Assembly: GCA_036274675.1 (NCBI GenBank)
Contig: DASUFE010000101.1
Coordinates: 1-49,874, forward strand
Source of the DNA: DASUFE01 sp036274675
Lineage (GTDB): Bacteria > Pseudomonadota > Gammaproteobacteria > HTCC5015
Length of the DNA stretch: 49,874 nt
Direction: 5' to 3'
Shown piece after piece: positions 43,699 through 49,874 of this stretch (positions are counted from its first letter, which is position 1; every line of letters begins with the position of its first letter). The position numbers and the translations under genes were made by a program. Under the pieces are notes generated by a model. It had not been told where the DNA came from, did not search any database, and saw only the letters and a program-made list of their open reading frames with translations.

Positions 43699-44268
43699 TT
43701 AGCCTTTGACCACCCTGCCGTCTTTCATGAATTTTTCGTGGGCGCTCAACCACTTTTCCTCGGGAAGATTTTCGATAAAGCATTTCTGAAACTGCTGGAG
43801 GCCGCCAATCCATGCATGAATTCTCAGGGGTGTTTTGTCATGAGCGGTGATCTTGAACCACATGGTAACAGGTGAGTATGTGATTTTTTCTATATCCGAC
43901 CATGAGTATTTGCGTTTACCTCTCCAGCCGGAAGTACCTTCGATTCCCGTGGGCCCGACGAGAATCTTTACCGTAAAGAATTCAATATAAAAATAAACCG
44001 CGAAAAGGAAAGCGAATAAAAACAGGAAGATCATTGCCCATTTGTCGCCATCATCCTTTATGGGGACGAACAAAGCCAGCAGCACAAGCCCGCCTATGCA
44101 GAATACTGAAATGCCGACGGCGAAGCCTTTTATGAGTTTGGGATATTCGAGCACATACATGCCGTTTACGTTGATTTTGGGCTTGGCTTTGCCGGCAGCC
44201 GAAGCCAGAAGTCCGATAACTATGGATACTGTTGCCGCGATAAAAAAATAATTGAGGTTCTGGTTCAT
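43699..44268 (-). CDS. membrane protein with PH-like domain (unknown function)
   Basis: A 189-residue inner-membrane protein. Three or four hydrophobic helices cover ~5-100 (YFFIAATVSIVIGLLA, KGFAVGISVFCIGGLVLLAL, WAMIFLFLFAFLFAVYFYIE). A C-terminal soluble domain follows (ILVGPTGIEGTSGWRGKRKY, SWSDIEKITYS, MWFKITAHDKTPLRI) that looks like a bacterial PH (bPH) fold. No enzyme motif is visible. ATG 44268 has CGGAG upstream; a GTG at 44295 would add nine residues. It lies in a patch of AT-richer small genes. Confidence 0.7.
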   Translation of the reverse strand: MNQNLNYFFIAATVSIVIGLLASAAGKAKPKINVNGMYVLEYPKLIKGFAVGISVFCIGGLVLLALFVPIKDDGDKWAMIFLFLFAFLFAVYFYIEFFTVKILVGPTGIEGTSGWRGKRKYSWSDIEKITYSPVTMWFKITAHDKTPLRIHAWIGGLQQFQKCFIENLPEEKWLSAHEKFMKDGRVVKG

Positions 44269-44352
44269 GAATGCTCCGAGAACAGGACGGGCCACTATTA
44301 TAAGTCGATTTCAGATTTATCTCTGCACGGCTTGGCAGGGCCTTATAGTCCT

Positions 44353-45072
44353 TCAAATGCTTCTTGCTATCAATATAATCGCGCTTACCGTTGAAATAAC
44401 CAGCACAGCAATGCGCGAGTAACCTTTGTCCAATACTCGGGCAATTGGCGCGGCGAGGAAGTAGCCGATAAGGAATCCCGGGATAAGGCATAAGCCCAGC
44501 CGGAGCTCCTTGAGCTCGAAGCGGCCGCCGAGGTGCAGGAAGGCGACCATCACTGCCGAGGAGATGCAGTACAGGACGGCCAGGGTGGCGCGCAGGGTTC
44601 TGGCTTCCTCACGCTGATACAGGATTGCGATTACCGGTGCGCCGATGGAGGCGGTGACTCCCATAAATCCGGACAGTGCGCCCGCTGCCAGCAGGTTGCT
44701 TCGGTTGTGGCGGATCTGGATTCCGGCGGCGGTGATTGCAACCGCCAGCAGAACCAGCAAGCCGAACACGATTCCGGCGCGGTCGAGTGGAACCGCCGAG
44801 ATGCTGAGCGTGCCGATCGCCGTGCCCGCGATCAAACCAATGGTTAAAGTCTTCACATTCCGGAAATCGATACTGCTTCTGCCGCGCCAGGCCATCAGCG
44901 AAGACAGCGTGAGGCTGGCGAAAATCAGCGGTCCTGGAATGAATTGCAAACTGATCAAGGCCAGCAGCGGAACTGTAATCAGGCCGGAGCCGAGACCGGT
45001 CGATGCCTGCAATACCGAGCCGAGAGTGATGATGCCGGCGGCGGTGAAAAGATTTAATAAAGAAAGATCCAT
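44353..45072 (-). CDS. TauE/SafE-family anion exporter
   Basis: A 239-residue inner-membrane protein with about eight helices and the TauE/SafE (DUF81) pattern: GSVLQASTGLGSGLITVPLL near the N-terminus and GALSGFMGVTASIGAPVIAIL in the middle, the two pseudo-symmetric repeats. Members move sulphite, sulphoacetate, taurine-derived or other organic anions. The substrate cannot be told here and no sulphur gene is adjacent. Confidence 0.88.
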   Translation of the reverse strand: MDLSLLNLFTAAGIITLGSVLQASTGLGSGLITVPLLALISLQFIPGPLIFASLTLSSLMAWRGRSSIDFRNVKTLTIGLIAGTAIGTLSISAVPLDRAGIVFGLLVLLAVAITAAGIQIRHNRSNLLAAGALSGFMGVTASIGAPVIAILYQREEARTLRATLAVLYCISSAVMVAFLHLGGRFELKELRLGLCLIPGFLIGYFLAAPIARVLDKGYSRIAVLVISTVSAIILIARSI

Positions 45073-45138
45073 GCGTTAAGCCCTTGATTGACGGGCAGTA
45101 TGGGCGGCAATTATTTGGAATGTCTATGTTGCGCTAAC

Positions 45139-45168
45139 GTAGGTTGGGATGAGCGTGCGAATCCCCAG
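45139..45168. repeat. GTTGGGAT-type repeat, copy 1
   Basis: GTAGGTTGGGATGAGCGTGC then GAATCCCC contains the imperfect inverted pair GTTGGGAT / ATCCCC. It sits in the 128 bp between the TauE gene and the acetyltransferase gene and is related to 48243-48299. Confidence 0.6.
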
Positions 45169-45200
45169 CGCTTCCTTGAAAATGCAGGCTGGGGTTCGAG

Positions 45201-45650
45201 TCACTCGCCCCCAACCTGCGCGCTGATTCCGGGTATGTTATAGCCGAAGTGGTATCCGATCAGCATCATCGCTTCACGCGCATAAAAGCGGTGCGCGTCT
45301 TTTCTTTGTATCCCGCAATCCAGATGCAGTTGAGAGCAGTCTTTTGTTGCGGCGTGTTCTTTGAGCCATGCCAGCAATTTGGCTCCGAAACTACTCGAGC
45401 GCGAAGCGCTCGCGGTTACCAGGTCATCAACATAGAGAAAGCGCCCGTTGGCCAGATTCTCGATGAACCGGAATCCGGCTACAGCGACTATATTGTCCGC
45501 TGCCTCCAGAAAAGCCAGTTGGTAACCCGAGCGTTCCAGAACCCGGACACGGGAGACAAAACCGTCTTCGGGAATATCGGGCCGGAGTTCCCGCATGACT
45601 GGGTAACAGGCTGCGATCTGCCGGTCGCTGCTGGCGATTTTTATATTCAT
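45201..45650 (-). CDS. GNAT-family N-acetyltransferase
   Basis: A 149-residue GNAT-fold protein. The core is LAFLEAADNIVAVAGFRFIE, YVDDLVTASASRSSSFGAKL (motif A, with a Ser-rich loop in place of the usual Q/RxxGxG/A), LHLDCGIQRKDAHRFY and a C-terminal MMLIGYHFGY. The weakened acetyl-CoA loop (RSSSFGAKLL) is typical of this subgroup. The substrate is unknown. ATG 45650 is preceded by GAGGA. Confidence 0.85.
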   Translation of the reverse strand: MNIKIASSDRQIAACYPVMRELRPDIPEDGFVSRVRVLERSGYQLAFLEAADNIVAVAGFRFIENLANGRFLYVDDLVTASASRSSSFGAKLLAWLKEHAATKDCSQLHLDCGIQRKDAHRFYAREAMMLIGYHFGYNIPGISAQVGGE

Positions 45651-45769
45651 GCGTACGTTCCTCTGCGGGCTATGAGTTTGTATATGTGAGAGGAGTCAGG
45701 GATTATATCAGTACTTTTTCCCGGCCCTTCGCTTATACTCCCTCCAGTTTCCGTTTCTGGTGACTCTTG

Positions 45770-46549
45770 ATGACCGTCCGTCCCCCCGCCGTTGCGGGCA
45801 CCTTCTATCCGGCTGACCCTCAGGCTTTGCGCGCGCAAGTCGCGCAGCTGCTGCGCGCCAACGGCAAGTCTATAGCGCTCCGGCCGAAGGCGATCATCGC
45901 GCCGCATGCCGGTTATGTCTATTCCGGTCCCGTTGCGGCGTCTGTCTACAATTTATTGCGCGGCGCAACGGGTATCGAGCGCGTGCTGTTGATAGGGCCG
46001 GCGCATCGGGCGTTTGTCAGAGGGCTTGCCCTTCCGGCGGCGGAGGAGTTCGTAACGCCGCTCGGAAAAATCCCGCTTGATCTGGAGGCTCTCGAAAAAT
46101 TGAAAGCCTTGCCGCAGGTCGCCGTCTCCGAGGCGGCGCACGCTTTTGAACACAGCCTGGAAGTGCAGCTGCCTTTCCTGCAGTCAGTGTTGCCCCCCTT
46201 CAGGCTGGTGCCGCTGGTGGTCGGCGACGCGGCTCCGGAAACGGTCGCGCAGGTTATCGATGCCGTCTGGACCGACGATACCACGCTGCCGGTGATCAGC
46301 TCGGATCTCAGCCATTTCCTGGATTATGCGCAGGCGCGCGCCATGGATGCTGCAACCGGAGAAGCGATTCTGGAGGGCGCGGACGATCTGGCCCCGGACC
46401 AGGCCTGCGGCTGCATGGCGATCAACGGTCTGATGCGCTCGCTCGCGCGGCGCGCCCTGAAGGTTTCACTCGTCGATATGCGTAATTCCGGCGACACCGC
46501 CGGATCGCGCGACCGGGTGGTCGGGTATGCATCCTATGTCATTCATTAA
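45770..46549 (+). CDS. amrB: MEMO1-like protein (AmmeMemoRadiSam system protein B)
   Basis: A 259-residue MEMO1-family protein, a dioxygenase-like fold. Landmarks are VRPPAVAGTFYPADPQALRA, APHAGYVYSGPVAASVY (metal-type His), LIGPAHRAFVRGLALP, FEHSLEVQLPFLQ and SDLSHFLDYAQA, which carry the His/Cys-His residues of the possible active site. Its molecular role is not established. In many bacteria it is encoded with AMMECR1 and a radical-SAM protein. Here only AMMECR1 follows, with a 23 bp overlap. I use ATG 45770; a TTG one codon earlier is in frame. Confidence 0.92.
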   Translation: MTVRPPAVAGTFYPADPQALRAQVAQLLRANGKSIALRPKAIIAPHAGYVYSGPVAASVYNLLRGATGIERVLLIGPAHRAFVRGLALPAAEEFVTPLGKIPLDLEALEKLKALPQVAVSEAAHAFEHSLEVQLPFLQSVLPPFRLVPLVVGDAAPETVAQVIDAVWTDDTTLPVISSDLSHFLDYAQARAMDAATGEAILEGADDLAPDQACGCMAINGLMRSLARRALKVSLVDMRNSGDTAGSRDRVVGYASYVIH

Positions 46550-47114
46550 GCTCAGCAAGCAACACAAACAGGAACTGCTCGATATTGCGGAGCAGACACT
46601 TTACTACGCGCTGGAGTCCGGGCGTTACATCACGTTGACGCACCGGGATTTCAGCGTGCCGTTACGCATACGCGGCGCCAGCTTTGTCACGCTCTACAGC
46701 CAGAGTCAGTTGCGCGGCTGCATCGGCAGCCTGCATCCGGCGCGTCCATTGCTGGAGGACGTCGCGCACAACGCCTATGCCGCCGGCTTCCGCGATCCGC
46801 GTTTCGATCCCATCACTGCCGCGGAATTCCATGACATACAAATCGAGATTTCCATACTGTCGCCCCTGCAACCGATCAGTTTCGCCAGCGAGCGCGAGCT
46901 CCTGGAGCAGATACAGCCGAATACCGACGGCCTGTTGATCCAGCATGGCGCCCGCAAGGCGACCTTCCTGCCCCAGGTGTGGGAAAGTTTCCCCCTCAAA
47001 CAGGATTTTCTGGCGCAGTTGAAAACGAAGGCCGGGCTGAACGGCGCCGATTGCGAAAGCATGAGCTGCTATCGCTACACCGTGGACAGCTTCTCAACCG
47101 GAGCGGAATTCTAG
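46527..47114 (+). CDS. amrA: AMMECR1-like protein (AmmeMemoRadiSam system protein A)
   Basis: A 195-residue AMMECR1-domain protein. The family hallmark is SQLRGCIGSLHPARPLLEDV (residues ~65-84). FRDPRFDPITAAEF, IQIEISILSPLQPI and KATFLPQVWESFP follow. The fold and conserved RGCIG suggest an enzyme, but the reaction is unknown. ATG 46527 overlaps the MEMO gene; ATG 46536 (MSFIKLS) is an equally good start. Confidence 0.93.
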   Translation: MHPMSFIKLSKQHKQELLDIAEQTLYYALESGRYITLTHRDFSVPLRIRGASFVTLYSQSQLRGCIGSLHPARPLLEDVAHNAYAAGFRDPRFDPITAAEFHDIQIEISILSPLQPISFASERELLEQIQPNTDGLLIQHGARKATFLPQVWESFPLKQDFLAQLKTKAGLNGADCESMSCYRYTVDSFSTGAEF

Positions 47115-47116
47115 AC

Positions 47117-47527
47117 ATGCTGGATCGTTTGTTTTGCTACGGCACATTGTGTGTCCCGGATATCATGCGGCACATCATCGGCCGTTCCATCCCCGGCGTG
47201 CCCGCGGTGCTGGAAGATTACGCTTGCTATACCCTGCGCAATGAGCGTTACCCGGCGGTCGTATCAGCTCCTGGCGAGAGCACTGCCGGTCTGCTGTACG
47301 GCGGCCTGACTCAAAAGGAACTGGCGCTCCTGGATCGTTACGAAGGAACTGAATATCGCAGGCAGCGCGTGAGTGTGGCGACTGAAGAAGGGCGCCGGGC
47401 GCAGTCCTGGGTTTATATCATTCGTCCGCAGTACAGCGCGCGCTTGAGTGATCAACCGTTTGATCTGGAAGATTATCTGGAGACCGAGGTTCAGGAATAT
47501 CTGCGCGGGATGCCGTTCAGGAACTAG
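47117..47527 (+). CDS. gamma-glutamylcyclotransferase-like (AIG2/GGCT fold) protein
   Basis: A 136-residue GGCT-like protein. The entry motif RLFCYGTLCVPDIMRHIIG provides the YGTL loop. LYGGLTQKELALLDRYEGTE contains the conserved ELALLDRYEG with the candidate catalytic Glu. Members cyclise gamma-glutamyl amines or act on glutathione-derived or modified lysine substrates; which one is open. I start it at ATG 47117, 2 bp after the AMMECR1 stop, which suggests one operon of three genes. The frame is open further upstream inside the AMMECR1 gene. Confidence 0.87.
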   Translation: MLDRLFCYGTLCVPDIMRHIIGRSIPGVPAVLEDYACYTLRNERYPAVVSAPGESTAGLLYGGLTQKELALLDRYEGTEYRRQRVSVATEEGRRAQSWVYIIRPQYSARLSDQPFDLEDYLETEVQEYLRGMPFRN

Positions 47528-47642
47528 CCCGGTTTTAACCCCGAACTTGGCCGATATTTACGGAATTCAATGAAAGTTGCAGCGGGTGAAGCGAATATCC
47601 CGCTGCAAACCATCCGGTCGGGCGCATTATCAGGGTGAAAAA

Positions 47643-48074
47643 TCAGTCCGGCGCCTTGCGGGTCGTCAAAACCTTGCTTACGGTGGTACCGCCGATTTTC
47701 GAGCAATCCGGTTTTTGCGCCGAATTCCACTTTATAGCCTCGCCGCGCAAAACGGGGCGTATAAAGCGCCATGGCCAGAAGCCGAACCTCTGCGACCCGG
47801 TGTAATTAATTACGGCATCGGCTCCCACCGCACGAGCCCGCTTCGCAAATTTCGGAAGAATGTCTGCAACACTTCCAAAGCTGCCCTTTCCCAGTTTCAG
47901 CCTGGTTATTTTCGTGTACTCGATATCGGATGGCGGGCTTCCGCTGAAAAGGCACACATCGCCGATCACATCGGACTTTTTCGCATCATTAGCCTTCGAA
48001 TCACTTTTAATATCTGATGCGATAGCGTCAAAGCACAATAATAAAATCATGCAGAACATCGCGACGGATCTCAT
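47643..48074 (-). CDS. exported protein of unknown function
   Basis: A 143-residue protein with a signal peptide (SVAMFCMILLLCFDAIAS, residues 3-20) and a predicted periplasmic mature part. One conserved-looking block is AKRARAVGADAVINYTGSQR (~80-99). Its GADAVIN core recalls YbjQ-type domains, but the similarity is too short to assign. Two Cys residues (CLFSG, DCSK) could form a disulphide. Ribosome-binding site AAGGGG lies 6 nt before ATG 48074. The 115 bp downstream (47528-47642) show no gene. Confidence 0.7.
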   Translation of the reverse strand: MRSVAMFCMILLLCFDAIASDIKSDSKANDAKKSDVIGDVCLFSGSPPSDIEYTKITRLKLGKGSFGSVADILPKFAKRARAVGADAVINYTGSQRFGFWPWRFIRPVLRGEAIKWNSAQKPDCSKIGGTTVSKVLTTRKAPD

Positions 48075-48242
48075 TTTTAGCCCCTTGGTTTGTTGTTAAG
48101 CGTTTTCCAATATAAGTTTCTTCTATACATTTCGCAAGATAAAAGAAGGTTGGTCGCCAGAAAGAGCCGGGCGAAACTTAATTAAGGATTTATTGAGCGG
48201 CGTCCAACAAGTGACGTTCCAATCGCCTTGAGTAATGAGCAT

Positions 48243-48299
48243 GTAGGTTGGGATAAGCTTTGCGAATCCCAACAATATGTTCAGAGAATGTGTTGGGAT
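48243..48299. repeat. GTTGGGAT-type repeat, copy 2 (double)
   Basis: GTAGGTTGGGATAAGCTTTG then CGAATCCCAACA contains the perfect 8-bp pair GTTGGGAT (48247-48254) / ATCCCAAC (48266-48273). A third GTTGGGAT follows at 48292-48299, which could pair alternatively. The rest of the 290 bp gap 48075-48364 holds no gene I can support. Confidence 0.7.
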
Positions 48300-48364
48300 T
48301 TCCTTTTATTTTTAGGATTTTCCCTCACCTATACCCTCTTCTTCTGGAAAGGGTAAATGCTTCT

Positions 48365-49138
48365 TTATTTTTTTACCCCGGGAATAATCCCCTGACTCTT
48401 GAGTTGCTCCAGCGTCTGCAATCCGCCGTTGATCACAACATCCGGATTGGGATGTTTCATTTCTTTCGCGATTTGTTGCAAGGCTTCAAGCCCGGTGAGT
48501 TCCGGCTGCTCCTGGAGCAGTTCCAGCAGCCGCGCGGTGACGGCGTTGATGGAGACGAAGCGGATCTGATCGTTGCGGTCGCGGTAGACGACGAGGTAAG
48601 TCGGTTGCTCCGGCGGTGTTTCCGGCCGGTATTCGGGTGAGATCATCTGCACTGGCCAGCGGTAGCCGAGTGGCCAAGCGAGCGGGGAGAGTGTGGGCTT
48701 GCCTTGCAGCAGGTCGGCGTTCGGGTCGATGCCGCCGACGTCGGCGGTTTCGGTGCTGACTGAAAGCGCAAGCTCCACCCATTCGTAGTGCGCGAGTTCC
48801 TGCAGGAACGGCGGATCGCAGGGACGGGCCTGATGCTCATCCTGCAGGTATTGCAGGAACTCGCGGGAGATATCGATAAAGTGCGGGCTCCCGCTGCGAT
48901 GATGCGCAAAAAAACTTCTTACCAGTTGTTCCCAGTCGGCGTCGGTGTACAGCTTTCTCAATACCGGAAAACCCTTGGCAATAAAGCTTTCGATATTGCG
49001 GAAGAACAACCTCCGGTAGACCGCCATGCGCCGGCCCTCGACATCGGGCGGCGCGGGATTATTTTCAGGGTCGCGCAGGTGAGCCGTAAATTCATACTGC
49101 TTACGCATGAACTCCGGCATATCTGATTTTTTATTCAT
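48365..49138 (-). CDS. DUF2063 protein, HvfC/BufC-like RiPP maturation partner
   Basis: A 257-residue DUF2063 protein. Its N-terminal domain (~15-110) carries the family pattern RRMAVYRRLFFRNIESFIAK, GFPVLRKLYTDADWEQLVR and HFIDISREFLQYLQDE. The C-terminal part (AHYEWVELALSVSTE, then TYLVVYRDRNDQIRFVSIN) resembles the HvfC/BufC class, the partner that helps the DUF692 enzyme modify DUF2282 precursor peptides into copper-binding bufferin/Hvf RiPPs. The DoxX gene upstream supports this. GGGGAG lies 4 nt before ATG 49138. The precursor and DUF692 genes are not in the window. Confidence 0.85.
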   Translation of the reverse strand: MNKKSDMPEFMRKQYEFTAHLRDPENNPAPPDVEGRRMAVYRRLFFRNIESFIAKGFPVLRKLYTDADWEQLVRSFFAHHRSGSPHFIDISREFLQYLQDEHQARPCDPPFLQELAHYEWVELALSVSTETADVGGIDPNADLLQGKPTLSPLAWPLGYRWPVQMISPEYRPETPPEQPTYLVVYRDRNDQIRFVSINAVTARLLELLQEQPELTGLEALQQIAKEMKHPNPDVVINGGLQTLEQLKSQGIIPGVKK

Positions 49139-49140
49139 GT

Positions 49141-49279
49141 CTCCCCAAGACGCGAAGGCGCTAAGGTTAAGAAAATAATATGCCGGGTTAAAAGCAAGTC
49201 GCTTGCATGTAGGCTGTATAAAAACATGGATTTTAAATATTTATTTGAATTCTTGGCGTCTTTGCGTCTTGGCGAGATA
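49141..49279. repeat. GCCAAG-type palindrome between the DoxX and DUF2063 genes
   Basis: The left arm CTCCCCAAGACGCGAAGGCG then CTAAGG (49141-49166) and right arm TTGGCGTCTTTGCGTCTTGG then CGAGATA (~49253-49278) flank an AT-rich ~85 bp centre. The left end provides the GGGGAG ribosome-binding site of the DUF2063 gene. It therefore interrupts what is otherwise one operon. Confidence 0.75.
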
Positions 49280-49283
49280 AATT

Positions 49284-49874
49284 TTAAACAGATTTTTTCC
49301 AAAACCTTGCTATCCAGTAATCGAAGCTGACGTAATGCCCGCCGCCGTAGAAGAACAGCGCCAGCAGCATCAGCAGATAGGTGGCTGCCCACTCGATGCC
49401 GTTGTTGGAGACGACGAAATTGCCGTATTCGGTGAGCCTGTCGTAATCGCCGTGCTGTTGCAGGACTTCCCTGGCTTCATCCAGGCGCTCGATCGCGGCC
49501 GGCGCGCTTGCCGAGGCCCATGGGCTCGACGGATCGTGCACCGCCTGCCAGCCGTTCTCCCAGTGCACGCTTGAGATGGCCACGAGCATGGTGAACATCA
49601 TGGGTATGGAAATCCAGCGCGTGGCCAGCCCGAGCAGCAGCAGAATCGATCCGAAATATTCGGTGCCCCAGGCCAGGTGCGCCATCAGTTTGGGCAGCGG
49701 CAGCATCAAACCCATGTCGAACCAGTCGATCACGGGTTGCAGCGAGCTTTCCATATTGAAGGGATTCAGCTTGTTGTTGGCGGCGACCCAGAAGACCGGA
49801 GCCAGGTAGAGGCGCAGCGCCAGTGGCGCGAGAAAATCCGCGTTGCGGGTCTTATCCAGCAGGCTCTGAACCCG
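49284..49874 (-). CDS. DoxX-family membrane protein (HvfX-like), 5' end beyond window
   Basis: The frame is open to the right edge, giving at least 196 residues with the N-terminus missing. It has four hydrophobic helices: LAPLALRLYLAPVFWVAANN, TEYFGSILLLLGLATRW, IPMMFTMLVAISSVHW and WAATYLLMLLALFFYGGG. An acidic/Ala loop lies between the third and fourth helices. NKLNPFN after the first helix and HWENGW are typical of the DoxX subgroup encoded with Hvf/bufferin clusters. An internal Met at 49754 is not the start, because the upstream frame continues with family-like sequence. The likely role is in the inner membrane with the RiPP system; the mechanism is unknown. Confidence 0.85.
   Translation of the reverse strand, partial: RVQSLLDKTRNADFLAPLALRLYLAPVFWVAANNKLNPFNMESSLQPVIDWFDMGLMLPLPKLMAHLAWGTEYFGSILLLLGLATRWISIPMMFTMLVAISSVHWENGWQAVHDPSSPWASASAPAAIERLDEAREVLQQHGDYDRLTEYGNFVVSNNGIEWAATYLLMLLALFFYGGGHYVSFDYWIARFWKKSV

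Noticed and set aside
47524..47772. An 82-codon minus-strand frame
   Set aside because: It overlaps the exported unknown protein in another frame and has no ribosome-binding site or family resemblance.

Overview
This window is a GC-rich chromosomal segment of a gammaproteobacterium. The evidence is the core gene order: lptD-surA-pdxA-rsmA-apaG-apaH, mrdA-rodA-mltB-rlpA-dacA-dat-ybeD-lipB-lipA and the amgK-murU pair. A K+-independent-type proton pyrophosphatase next to adk and a complete 2-oxoglutarate dehydrogenase/succinyl-CoA synthetase set would fit a free-living, possibly chemolithotrophic lineage. That lineage guess is inference; there is no 16S gene here.

Layout. 1-2.4 kb: the end of a glycosyltransferase and a glycogen-debranching-type glucosidase. 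2.6-21.6 kb, all on the minus strand: apaH, apaG, rsmA, pdxA, surA, lptD, then sucD, sucC, lpdA, sucB, sucA, adk and hppA, so transcription runs from hppA towards apaH. 21.9-31.4 kb, plus strand: a tightly packed, mostly overlapping cell-elongation and lipoylation block, mrdA to lipA. LipB and LipA supply the lipoyl group that SucB needs, so the two divergent blocks are functionally linked. 31.4-36.6 kb: an accessory stretch with a broken BRCT gene, a tandem pair of unknown ~100-residue proteins, a GFA-family protein, a YdfG-type dehydrogenase, a DUF2007 protein, a methyltransferase-like membrane protein and an acetyltransferase. 36.6-41.9 kb: a TonB-dependent receptor, murU-amgK (murein recycling), a YfaZ-like outer membrane protein and mazG. 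42.3-45.7 kb: small membrane and zinc-ribbon proteins, a TauE/SafE transporter and an acetyltransferase. 45.8-47.5 kb: a MEMO1-like/AMMECR1-like pair and a gamma-glutamylcyclotransferase-like gene. 47.6-49.9 kb: an exported unknown protein, then a DUF2063 (HvfC/BufC-like) gene and a DoxX (HvfX-like) gene that runs off the window. These last two look like the downstream half of a copper-related bufferin/Hvf RiPP locus.

The most striking non-coding feature is a set of long intergenic palindromes. They begin with CTCTCGC or a close variant, end with GCGAGAG, and have periodic arms built on GCGCAGAGACGCAG, GGCGCCAAGACGCCAAG or CCACAGAGAGCACGGAG. At least a dozen sit between genes of the minus-strand core block and in the accessory regions, but none lies in the compact mrdA-lipA operon. 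Some are closed hairpins of about 100 bp. Others have arms separated by 200 bp to more than 1 kb of AT-richer DNA that holds gene remnants. Two other repeats appear to have entered coding regions: one supplies the signal-peptide region of LptD, and one forms the leader and ribosome-binding site of RlpA. No tRNA, rRNA, CRISPR array or intact insertion sequence was seen.
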